A stretch of 64,000 bases of DNA, taken from contig NZ_CP011994.1 in the NCBI RefSeq assembly GCF_001632845.1, positions 1,612,001-1,676,000 of the forward strand, given 5' to 3'. The notes under the pieces are model-generated. The model was not told the DNA's origin, ran no database searches, and saw nothing but the letters and a program-made list of their open reading frames with translations. Of this stretch, positions 55,390-62,765 are shown one piece after another; the first letter of the stretch is position 1; each line of letters starts with the position of its first letter. Made by a program: the position numbers and the translations under genes. The DNA is from Ectothiorhodospira sp. BSL-9. GTDB taxonomy: Bacteria; Pseudomonadota; Gammaproteobacteria; Ectothiorhodospirales; Ectothiorhodospiraceae.

Positions 55390-56520
55390 TCAGCCGTGGG
55401 TCTCGGGGCCTCTGTCATCGGATTGAGGGGTTTCCGGTTCTTTGGCGAGAAAGGCCTTGTGGAATAGATGCCGGGTTAGTAGAGGTAGCGGCATCTTGAG
55501 GTAATGGCCTCGCAGAAACAGCAGTCCGCGCGCCAGGGCGTCGGTGCGCGGTGTGTGGCTGTTGCGGGTGTTCAGGCCATGCAGGAATAGCTGTCTGTTG
55601 GCTGCCTGGAACGGCTTTGAGAGGGCGTGAGCCTTGAGATGCTGCTGGGCTTCGTTAGGAACGGGTGTGAGAAGACGTGCCTGACAGCAGGCAATGGCAC
55701 GCTCCAGCAGCCAGCCTATCCGTAGTTGTTCGGCTTCATCCAGAAGCTTCGACCAGAACGAGTCTCCCTGTTGTGACACGAAGTGCGTCACCAGGGTGTG
55801 AATGTCGTACAGGTCACGCAGGCCGCGATCCCACTCTGTTTCCGAAAACAGATGCACAACGCTGTGAAGCACCAGGTGGGTGGGAGCCAGTGTTTTGAAG
55901 CGCCAGGAGCCTGGCACTGAGGTGGCTTGGGTGATCAGTGGTGTGGCGTCGGTCCGAACCTTGAAGGTTTCCGGGAGGATGTTGTGGTGCAGATCCAGTG
56001 TGGTGCCGCGTTTATGGTGCTGCAGTGGCGGTAGTTCGTGCATCCACTGGCGGTAATAGCGCTGGTCGTATTCGTCGTGGTGGGTGGTGTTCCAGCCTTC
56101 GAAGAAGAGTAGCGACTCGGCTTGTTCCACCTGATCCCGCGGGAAGAGAAGGTCCAGATCATTGGCGACGCGACCGGGCGCGTTGGGCAACTCCGCCAGC
56201 AGATAGGCGGCCCCTTTGAGTGCGATAGCGGGGGGCAGCTTGGTGAGCAGTCCCTGATCCAGAATTTGCAGTTCCCAGCGCAGGGCTTCTGCGTTGTGCT
56301 GGGACAGACGGTATCCGCCCAGTAGATGTTGCGCGGGCTTTGTGGGCAGTTGACCGTGGATGCCGGCCAGTACGGCTAGATGCCACAAGGTGCCTAGCAG
56401 CGAGGTCTCGCGTGCGGCCGCCACCGTCCCCTCCCATTGTCGGGGGCTCAGTTCGGTCATGCTTTCCGGTCTGGCCAGTGCCCTGCATAGGCAGGCAGTG
56501 CCGTCAGGCTGCGATCTCAT
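55390..56520 (-). CDS. Nucleotidyltransferase-fold protein (NTP_transf_5 type), HPr-rel-A cassette
   Basis: 376-aa protein of the uncharacterised NTP_transf_5 group. Typical opening CLCRALARPESMTELSPRQW, core ALKGAAYLLAELPNAPGRVA followed by NDLDLLFPRDQVEQAESLL, where the D-x-D pair is the probable metal site, and DLHHNIL. The ATG at 56520 overlaps the kinase gene by 17 bp and includes the conserved N-terminal helix; a shorter start at 56460 would delete it. Relatives occur with PqqD-like and HprK-like proteins in peptide-modification clusters. Reaction unknown; nucleotidyl transfer to a protein or peptide is inferred. Confidence 0.8.
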   Translation of the reverse strand: MRSQPDGTACLCRALARPESMTELSPRQWEGTVAAARETSLLGTLWHLAVLAGIHGQLPTKPAQHLLGGYRLSQHNAEALRWELQILDQGLLTKLPPAIALKGAAYLLAELPNAPGRVANDLDLLFPRDQVEQAESLLFFEGWNTTHHDEYDQRYYRQWMHELPPLQHHKRGTTLDLHHNILPETFKVRTDATPLITQATSVPGSWRFKTLAPTHLVLHSVVHLFSETEWDRGLRDLYDIHTLVTHFVSQQGDSFWSKLLDEAEQLRIGWLLERAIACCQARLLTPVPNEAQQHLKAHALSKPFQAANRQLFLHGLNTRNSHTPRTDALARGLLFLRGHYLKMPLPLLTRHLFHKAFLAKEPETPQSDDRGPETHG

Positions 56521-57409
56521 CGAAGAGTTGAACGGCCTCCTCCAGACGGCTGTAGACGAAGTCAAAGGCTTCCACCTGTTCCATGAGATCTGCGGTTCGA
56601 TGAAAGGCAATGGTGCCAAGGGCCGCATAGTTGAAGGAATTGCCCGCCAGCCGCATGAAGGCCTCGCCGGGCGGGTGAGGGGTCAGGCGAGTTTCGGCGT
56701 TGGCTTCATAACGAGGGAAGACCACCCATCTGGGCTTGGCCAGTTCGCCTGCCCGTGCAACACTTTCGGCGGGTGGTCGCAGGTGTGCGACGGTGCCTTT
56801 CAGTGTGTCGTGGCAAATGGGGCCCATGCTTGCTCCCGGTGCGAATGACTGTATCACATCGATTGAGGCGTTCTTGAGGCTTACAGGGCGTGCCGGGCCG
56901 GTGATCTGGGCGGTTTCAAGGTCTACCAGTGTGGACTCATCGGTCAGCAAGCGCCAGCCTCGGCATGCCAACCCTGCGCAAAGGGTGCTTTTTCCGGACC
57001 CCGGTGGCGCGGGAAGGATGAGTGCCTTGCCGTTTTTTTCCAGCGCGGCGGCATGGAACACCAGGTATTGCGGGGCCTGCATGGCGATGCACCAGTTCAT
57101 GCCCCATTCGAGCATCGGGAAGGCTTGGTAGTAGGCCAGGGGTTTGAAGACGCTGCGGCCGTCGGCAAGGAACAGGACCTGGGGGTTATAGTAGCGGCGA
57201 ATACTGTTTGGCGGGCGCAACTCACAGTAGAAGTCGGCGAAGCTGTCTTCCGGGGCTAGGGTGAAGTCGCCGTACAGCGTTTTGAGGCCGATAGCAACCG
57301 AGGGGATGCGACTGCGGATTCTCGTGGTGAAAGGGCCGGTCACCAGCTTGAGTTGGCCTGTGGAGAGGCTTTGCTCTGTCTCTGGTAGTGAGAGGTCGGA
57401 GATCCTCAT
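56504..57409 (-). CDS. HprK-related kinase A
   Basis: 301-aa P-loop kinase related to HPr kinase/phosphorylase (TIGR04352-like). Walker A is APPGSGKST (about residues 134-142). The upstream His119 (YLVFHAAALEKNG) and the downstream acidic motif LLTDEST (Asp157-Glu158) correspond to the HprK catalytic elements. In classical HprK the target is Ser46 of HPr; no HPr or PTS gene is present here, so the target differs. The start overlaps the PqqD-like gene by 4 bp. Candidate target: the 232-aa protein at the head of the cassette. Confidence 0.88.
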   Translation of the reverse strand: MRISDLSLPETEQSLSTGQLKLVTGPFTTRIRSRIPSVAIGLKTLYGDFTLAPEDSFADFYCELRPPNSIRRYYNPQVLFLADGRSVFKPLAYYQAFPMLEWGMNWCIAMQAPQYLVFHAAALEKNGKALILPAPPGSGKSTLCAGLACRGWRLLTDESTLVDLETAQITGPARPVSLKNASIDVIQSFAPGASMGPICHDTLKGTVAHLRPPAESVARAGELAKPRWVVFPRYEANAETRLTPHPPGEAFMRLAGNSFNYAALGTIAFHRTADLMEQVEAFDFVYSRLEEAVQLFDEIAA

Positions 57410-57705
57410 TTTGAGCAGTCTAAGGCGAGACCAGACTGTACCAACGTGTCAATGATGGCTTGAAGTGTGTCTTCGATGTTCGCGAGGTTATCTTCATCCA
57501 GCGTCAGCAGGGTGGCGGCCTGAGGCTGGATGGCTTCCAGCGATCTGGGTTCGGTTGGGCTGAGTAGTCTCAGAATGTGCGCTGCTGGAGAGGAAAGCAT
57601 GTATGTCTCACCAGTGCCGCGGTGGAATCCCATGCATGTGGAACTCCACTGGCGGATTTCCACGTAAGGGTTGCAAATCCATGCGGGCGCATTGCATATG
57701 GTCAT
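57406..57705 (-). CDS. PqqD-family protein of the HPr-rel-A system
   Basis: 99-aa PqqD-like protein (TIGR04353-like). PqqD folds are winged-helix peptide-recognition elements that bind leader peptides for modifying enzymes. Visible features are the GETYMLSSPAAHILRLLS segment with the helix-capping Ser-x-x-Ala pattern of the family and the C-terminal helices DEDNLANIEDTLQAIIDTLV. It overlaps the HprK-related kinase gene (ATGA), indicating joint production of kinase and recognition element. Peptide binding here is inferred from the fold. Confidence 0.83.
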   Translation of the reverse strand: MTICNAPAWICNPYVEIRQWSSTCMGFHRGTGETYMLSSPAAHILRLLSPTEPRSLEAIQPQAATLLTLDEDNLANIEDTLQAIIDTLVQSGLALDCSK

Positions 57706-57816
57706 GGAGCGTTAAGTCTTGGCTGGGTAGTGCGTGGCTGTATTGTCATACAAAGCCGTCTGTGTCCTTATTGACTTGATGGCTAAGTATATCTGCCCCC
57801 ATGCTCCAAACCAAAA

Positions 57817-58515
57817 CTACAGTGTGATTTGTGGTCCCCAAGATGGTGTGTTCATGGTGTTCTCAAGGAAATTCTTGACCACTTCTGCACTCAGTTGTAC
57901 TTGCGTGCTCGTGGTGTAGAATCCTGTATTCAGAACCTCAGTGACAATCTCTTTCACCATCTCCTCGCTGAGCGGGTAGTCATGAGTGTCGCGCGCGTTC
58001 AGGAGCGCCGCAGCGCCGAAACGGATCAGTTGGCGCTTCATGTTTTCGACGGCAGTCCAACTCCTATCATAAATATCGTCATCGTCTTCGTTTTCATCAT
58101 GGTAGACGCCGTAGTTCCTCTGCACTGCATGTTCCATTGTGGCTTTAACGTATTCCTGAGCACTAGCATTATAGGCATAGTACTGTTCAATGACATCCTC
58201 GAATTCGTCATTGAACTTATCGCCTCTGCCCCATTCCCCGGACGCATCCCCCTGCCAGTAGCCAGGGGTCCGGCCTCCACAATCGACAGGATCCGTTTGA
58301 AGAGATGTATTGGCGGATATCCAACCCGATGGGTGGCAGTTGGCCATCCGCATCGTGTCCGCCATCAGGGGTTTGCTGCTCAATGTCATGAGCACGGGAC
58401 CCGACGCGAGGGCGGCCTTGGTGAGGCGACGGCGCTTCCGAGCCTGTTTGGACAGGGTCTCCTGAGGGCTGGTCTGCTCGGGTTGTGTTTGATCTGCGTG
58501 ATCATCTTGAGACAT
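57817..58515 (-). CDS. Unknown protein heading the HPr-rel-A cassette (candidate substrate)
   Basis: 232-aa protein of no family I can name. Residues 1-25 are polar and acidic. A basic run (KQARKRRRLTK, residues 23-33) leads into a hydrophobic stretch (AALASGPVLMTLSSKPLMA) like a Tat/Sec-type or leader region with possible cleavage near residue 52. Cys60 and Cys79 follow, then GGRTPGYWQGD, a TPGYW motif I have seen near the N-terminus of secreted proteins. The rest is helical and acidic (NEDDDDIYDRS). Start ATG 58515. A sigma-54-like promoter lies about 50 bp upstream. It is 111 bp before the PqqD-like gene on the same strand. Confidence 0.7.
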   Translation of the reverse strand: MSQDDHADQTQPEQTSPQETLSKQARKRRRLTKAALASGPVLMTLSSKPLMADTMRMANCHPSGWISANTSLQTDPVDCGGRTPGYWQGDASGEWGRGDKFNDEFEDVIEQYYAYNASAQEYVKATMEHAVQRNYGVYHDENEDDDDIYDRSWTAVENMKRQLIRFGAAALLNARDTHDYPLSEEMVKEIVTEVLNTGFYTTSTQVQLSAEVVKNFLENTMNTPSWGPQITL

Positions 58516-58572
58516 GTGAAACCCTCAGGGGAGCCGTTACGCGTTCCCCGTATTTGACTCGATGCCACTTTT

Positions 58573-58590
58573 AAGCAATTCTCAGGCCAT
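58573..58590 (-). promoter_or_regulatory. Candidate sigma-54 (-24/-12) promoter for the HPr-rel-A cassette
   Basis: On the minus strand the site reads ATGGCCTGAGAATTGCTT. It has GG and GC separated by ten bases and the TTGCT -12 element, matching TGGCAC-N5-TTGCW with two changes in the -24 part. It ends about 58 bp before the start codon at 58515, placing the expected transcription start about 48 bp before it. Confidence 0.6.
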
Positions 58591-59102
58591 CGTTGCTTGC
58601 TGGCTTAAGTGGTTGCTTTTGCGCCGCTATTTTCGCGTGGTTGGTTGCGTGGGGGCGGTGGCCTCTGCTTACTGTAAGGATATCCGTCGCCATGGCTGTT
58701 GCTGTTAGTCGATGGCGTCGGTTCAAGGGCGCTTGAAGCGCTCGACTGCCTCATTATGAGGCCAGCGTCGCGTATTTCAAGCACTACGCTCAAGGCATCT
58801 CCCGTGGCAGGGTCATGGATCAGGGAATCAACGCCCTACGGTACGCAGTCGTTCGGGTGGGCCAGAAGGCTTTCCAGAGAGACCGCCCCGCTTCGGTCAA
58901 TGGCGCATCCGTGTGGATGGCCGTGGAGAGCGGGTCTCAGGTTGCTTTAGGGTCAGCAATGGGCGGCCCTTTCTTGCGAGCTGCGTCACAGGTTTGCTTG
59001 TTGGATTGTAAACCGTTCCGACATGTCGAGGCCGCCGAACGTGGCCACGCTGAGTGGCTGCTCTTTGGGTGTTGTCGTGGCACCGGGAGGTTCTTACTTT
59101 GG
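58591..59102. other. Non-coding stretch left of the insertion element, with a possible gene remnant
   Basis: About 510 bp without an intact credible gene. On the minus strand one frame looks protein-like from about 58925 to 58605 (DRSGAVSLESLLAHPNDCVP, then GVDSLIHDPATGDALSVVLE), but it is broken by TAG at 58836-58838 and has no clear start. It may be a decayed small gene. Plus-strand frames here run into the insertion element and look spurious. Confidence 0.4.
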
Positions 59103-59287
59103 CGGGGTGTTGTTTCCCACCCCTGATCGCTGATCACCACCTGATTTGAGGCAGATTATTCCCCCGGTGAGGGAGTCGGGACGGTGGCAGAGTGTGGGTG
59201 GGCTCTGTGGGGGAGATGTCCAGATTGATTCACCGGGACTGGTAGACCGGGGCGTGCCAGGGCATGATTTGAGGCCAACCCATAAAA

Positions 59288-59947
59288 GTGGCCCGCCACG
59301 GTAGCCGCCGTGCGGGCCGGTGGCCGGTGCTACTGCGCTTGAGAACGCCCTTTACCGGCGAACAATACGTTACCGAGCAAGGCTGGTTGAAGGCAAGCCT
59401 GACGTGTTGTCCGCTGCATCCCGCCGGGGGCTGTGGCTTTGCCCGCCACGGCAGCTATGCGCGCAAGCGCCCCTGGGGAGCGCGGATCGCCCGCTGGTAT
59501 TGCCCGTTGGGGCATCGCACGTTTTCCCTGATACCCGATTGTCTGGCGGCCCGCTGGCCGGGAACGCTGCAGACGGTAGAGGTGGCGGTGATGACCGCGG
59601 AGACCGCACCCAGTCTGGTGGCGGCCGCCAGGATCCTGCGCCCCGACATCGAGGAGGCGGGGGCGGTGCGCTGGGTGCGTCGCCGCAAGGATGCGGTGGG
59701 CGATTGCTTGCACCGCCTCAGGGGCCTGCTGCCCGACCTGCTCACTGACTGCGCTCCCACCGTGACTGCCTGCCAGATCGCATTGGGTCAGACGCCCTTG
59801 CTTCCCGCCCTGCGTGAGATTACCGCGCCCTGGCTTGATCAGTTGCCGCCGCCACTCGGTTTTGCCCACCGCGGCAGTGGCGGTGCGTCCAGTCCATCAC
59901 TGGACCAACACACAATGGGCCCTGACCCGCCTGGCAGCGGGGCGTAG
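59288..59947 (+). CDS. Zinc-ribbon-like accessory protein of the insertion element
   Basis: 219-aa protein. Two Cys/His clusters (LTCCPLHPAGGCGFARHG and IARWYCPLGHRTFSLIPDCL) look like the zinc ribbon of DUF6431-type transposon proteins; the middle is helical with RWVRRRKDAVGDCLHRLRGL. The start is a GTG at 59288 and uncertain. It precedes the transposase gene by 45 bp and is probably a DNA-binding helper in target or end recognition. Its exact role is not known to me. The C-terminal GPDPPGSGA is low-complexity. Confidence 0.68.
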   Translation: MARHGSRRAGRWPVLLRLRTPFTGEQYVTEQGWLKASLTCCPLHPAGGCGFARHGSYARKRPWGARIARWYCPLGHRTFSLIPDCLAARWPGTLQTVEVAVMTAETAPSLVAAARILRPDIEEAGAVRWVRRRKDAVGDCLHRLRGLLPDLLTDCAPTVTACQIALGQTPLLPALREITAPWLDQLPPPLGFAHRGSGGASSPSLDQHTMGPDPPGSGA

Positions 59948-59992
59948 CGTCGTGGAGCGACCGTTTGGGTCGTTCGCCCTGGAGACGCTGCC

Positions 59993-61337
59993 ATGCCCGA
60001 TCCCTCCCATGACCTGCGCCACGAGATCGCCCTGTTCCGTTTCGGGCTGATCGCCGACCTGGTGCGTCGACCGCCCGGCGCGCCCGGCCTCTATACCCAG
60101 CTCCATGCCATTGCCGCCCGCTCCCATCAGATCCCCGGCAGTGATCGCACCCATGTGGCCGCCGAGACCCTGCGGGACTGGATGAAGAAGTACCGCCAGG
60201 GGGGGCTTTGACGCCCTGCTGCCCAGGTCACGCCAGGATCGTGGCCAGCCCCGGCGTCTACCTGCAGCCGTGGCTGAGGCCCTGATCGCCTTGAAGGAGG
60301 AACATGCCTCCTGGTCCGTGCGCCAGGTGATCCGACACCTGCGCGACAATGGCGCGGTGGACGCGGATCTGCCGCTGCCGCCCTCCACCATCCACCGCCT
60401 GTTCACCCGTCATGGGCTGATGCAGCGCCAGGCCGAGGCCACTCATGACCAGGATCGCCGCCGCTTCGCCTTCGCCCGGGCCGGTCAACTCTGGTCCAGC
60501 GATGTCATGCACGGCCCCAGTGTCACTGTCGAGGGGCGCGTGCGCCGCAAGACCTATCTGATCGCCTTCATGGATGATGCCACCCGCGTGATCCCCCATG
60601 CCGCCTTCGCCCTGTCGGAGAACACCCGCGCCTTCCTGCCCGTGCTCCGCCAGGCGCTGAGCAAGCGTGGCCTCCCTGAACGCTTATACGTCGATAACGG
60701 CGCGAACTACCGCTCCCACCACCTGGCCCTGGTCTGCGCCAAGCTGGGCATTGCCCTGATCCACGCGCGCCCCTATCGCCCTCAGGGCAAGGGTAAAATT
60801 GAAAGGTTTTTCAGGACTGTACGGGCCCAACTGCTGAACACCCTCACACCGGAGGATACCGCCAGCCTGGAGGCCCTGAACCGGCGCCTGTGGGCCTGGG
60901 TCGAGGGGGAATATCACCACAACCCCCATCGCGGCCTGGAGGGGCTGACGCCCCTGGAGCGCTGGGCCCAGGACGGTGACCAGGTGCGCTATCTGGACCC
61001 GGGGATGGACCTGGAGGATCTGTGCCTGTTCGAGGCGGTGCGCAAGGTCCACAAGGACCGTACCGTCAGCCTTGATGGCGTGATCTACGAAGTGGATGCT
61101 GCCCTGATCGGTGAGCGCGTCACGCTGCGCTACGACCCCGGGGCCACCCGGCGCACCGTGCAGATCGTTCATCAAGGCCGGTACGTGGAAACCGCCAAGC
61201 CCGTGGATCTGTACGCCAACTGCTTCGTCAAGCGCAACACGCCCTCGCGCGAGGCCCGCAGCGAGGATCAGGCCCCGGAACCCAACCCCTCAGGGATGCA
61301 CTGGCGGCACTTCGACGCCGAGTCGGCGGAGGACTGA
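59993..61337 (+). CDS. DDE transposase (rve/TniA-like), split by a +1 shift at G7
   Basis: Transposase of about 447 aa if read across the shift. Part 1 (59993-60211) encodes PDPSHDLRHEIALFRFGLIA through KKYRQGGL and stops. Part 2 continues in the next frame (FDALLPRSRQDRGQPRRL, then MAEALIALKEEHASW near 60270). The change of frame falls in seven G at 60199-60205; removal of one G joins the frames exactly. The catalytic triad is intact: SSDVMHG, YVDNGANY and GKGKIERFF. The Mu-C-like beta-barrel follows (DRTVSLDGVIYEVDAAL). Either a programmed or slippage frameshift, a real mutation, or a sequencing indel. Confidence 0.85.
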
Positions 61338-61341
61338 GGCC

Positions 61342-62142
61342 ATGTACCGCAAGCACTTCGGCCTGACCGACTACCCCTTCGAACCCAACGTGAACAGTGA
61401 AGATCTGTTCGAGTCCCAGACCCTGCGGGAGGCTCAGGCCCGGCTCAGACACCTGCTGCGTCTGCGCGGCATCGGCCTGCTCACCGGCGAGGCTGGCAGC
61501 GGCAAGACCACCGCCTGCCGGCGCATCACCAGCACCTTGCACTCGGGGCTCTACCGCACCTTCTACATCCCCCTGACCACCGGCAACGTCATGGACATGT
61601 ACAAGTCCATCGCCTGGGAACTGGGCCTGCCCACCGAACGCAACCGCGCCAGCGCCTTCCGCCAGGTGCGCGCCGAGATCTCCCGGCTCACCCTGGAGAG
61701 CAAGCAGCTACCGGTGCTGATCATCGACGAGGCGCATCACCTGCGCAACGACGTCCTGGAGGATCTGCGCCTGCTCACCAACTACGCCATGGACTCCGAT
61801 CCCCGCCTGTGCCTGCTGTTCGTCGGCCTCACCGAACTGCGCCGGCGCCTGGGCATGGCGGTGCATGAGTCCCTGGCCCAGCGCCTTGTCGTGCGCCATC
61901 ACCTGGGGGGACTCAGCCGCGAGGAACTGCCCGACTATCTGGCCCACCGCCTGCGCCGGGTCGGCTGCGAACTGCCCCTGTTCGAACCCGAGGCCATCGA
62001 AGGCCTCTACCAGGCCACCCACGGCATGCCACGCCCCGTCGGCCGCCTGGCCCATTACGCCCTGACCTGCGCCGCCCAGGATCAGGTCCACCGGGTCAGC
62101 GCCGACCACCTGCAGACCGCCCTGGAGGAGTTGCGACCATGA
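61342..62142 (+). CDS. ExeA/TniB-like AAA ATPase of the insertion element
   Basis: 266-aa ATPase that would activate the transposase and help target choice. MYRKHFGLTDYPFEPNVNSE opening, Walker A TGEAGSGKTTACR, Walker B LPVLIIDEAHHLRN, sensor and Arg-finger region (ELRRRLGMAVHESLAQRLVV). The ATG at 61342 follows GGAGGACTGAGG; the frame is open further upstream but inside the transposase gene. It resembles the XrtA-operon ATPase at 10460 because both belong to the ExeA group. The 3' end overlaps the 68-aa gene by 4 bp. Confidence 0.9.
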   Translation: MYRKHFGLTDYPFEPNVNSEDLFESQTLREAQARLRHLLRLRGIGLLTGEAGSGKTTACRRITSTLHSGLYRTFYIPLTTGNVMDMYKSIAWELGLPTERNRASAFRQVRAEISRLTLESKQLPVLIIDEAHHLRNDVLEDLRLLTNYAMDSDPRLCLLFVGLTELRRRLGMAVHESLAQRLVVRHHLGGLSREELPDYLAHRLRRVGCELPLFEPEAIEGLYQATHGMPRPVGRLAHYALTCAAQDQVHRVSADHLQTALEELRP

Positions 62143-62345
62143 CCCACCATCACACCCTCACCATCCCCCTACCGGCTCACTGGACCCCGGAACAGGTCCT
62201 GGCCGTATGGGAACTGCTGGAAATCCTCACCGAGCACATCGGCCACCGCTACGCCATCGCCCTGCATGAGGCCATGGCCGCCGAGCGTCAATCCGTCAAC
62301 CTGCGCCAGACCTCCCTGTTCGACGACGAGCAGGATCCCTTCTGA
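62139..62345 (+). CDS. Small accessory protein of the insertion element
   Basis: 68-aa acidic protein (LTIPLPAHWTPEQVLAVWEL, then LFDDEQDPF at the C-terminus). It overlaps the ATPase gene by 4 bp and ends 151 bp before the right inverted repeat. No motif identified. The position, tight overlap and good start context support a real gene. A small last gene is common in elements of this type. Function unknown. Confidence 0.65.
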   Translation: MTHHHTLTIPLPAHWTPEQVLAVWELLEILTEHIGHRYAIALHEAMAAERQSVNLRQTSLFDDEQDPF

Positions 62346-62668
62346 ACCCTCTCCCGGGCGCGAGTCACCAAAGGCTCGCGCCTACGCTCTCCCGCATCCG
62401 TTCACCTTCCAGGAATCCTTCACCCGAGGCCATAATCCGGGAAAAGCCTCGGCCTGCAGCCAGAATCCGTGTGGGAAAAGTGGGGTGGAATAGTCTGGGA
62501 AACAACACGGGGCATGCAGAGAGTGTCGGTTTTTTTTACTTTTACTCCGCCTGCAATGAGAGCTGAGTCACGTGGCTCCGCTTGCGGTTTGGTGCGTTGG
62601 GGACGTCTTGAGCGGTACGGCCGGCGCCGGAAAATGTTACGGCGAGCGCATTTTTTGAGACTTTCATC

Positions 62669-62681
62669 ACATTTTAAATGT
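62669..62681. promoter_or_regulatory. Palindrome upstream of the sigma-54 promoter
   Basis: ACATTT-T-AAATGT is a perfect 6-bp inverted repeat around one base, 25 bp upstream of the -24 element. It is a candidate binding site for an enhancer-binding activator such as PrsR, which works with RpoN in PEP-CTERM systems. A-T-rich palindromes occur by chance, so this is tentative. Confidence 0.35.
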
Positions 62682-62705
62682 AATCGAATTCACGTTTTTC
62701 TCATG

Positions 62706-62722
62706 TTGGCATGGCATGTGCA
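62706..62722 (+). promoter_or_regulatory. Candidate sigma-54 (-24/-12) promoter of the PEP-CTERM gene
   Basis: TTGGCAT-GGCATG-TGCA matches the sigma-54 pattern: GG and GC exactly ten bases apart, TTGGCA at -24 and TGCA at -12. The predicted start is near 62733, about 33 bp before the ATG at 62766. PEP-CTERM genes are often RpoN-dependent, which supports the call. Confidence 0.7.
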
Positions 62723-62765
62723 TTTGCTTGGCCGTCGATAGAACACTGAAAACAAGGAGCTTCCA

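Larger units (their letters stand above)
59108..62507 (+). mobile_element. TniA/TniB-type insertion element, complete
   Basis: 3400-bp element. The ends are perfect 12-bp inverted repeats: TGTTGTTTCCCA at 59108-59119 and TGGGAAACAACA at 62496-62507. They are flanked by a 5-bp direct duplication CGGGG at 59103-59107 and 62508-62512. TGT...ACA ends with 5-bp duplications are typical of the Tn7/Tn5053/Tn552 superfamily. Inside are a zinc-ribbon-like protein, a DDE transposase (split by a frameshift), an ExeA/TniB-like AAA ATPase and a 68-aa accessory protein. Sub-terminal repeats (TGATTTGAGGC at 59142 and 59265; three AATCC/AATAG...GGGAAA units at 62431-62503) are likely transposase sites. Intact target duplication suggests recent insertion. 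Confidence 0.9.

Noticed and set aside
55390-58515. Lasso-peptide biosynthetic cluster
   Set aside because: No transglutaminase-like leader peptidase (McjB type) and no short precursor is visible, and the asparagine synthase-like genes lie more than 25 kb away. Only the kinase/PqqD/nucleotidyltransferase similarity remains.
58815-59126. Plus-strand frame of 103 codons before the insertion element
   Set aside because: It ends inside the left terminal repeat of the element and has no recognisable protein features; it overlaps the better minus-strand remnant.
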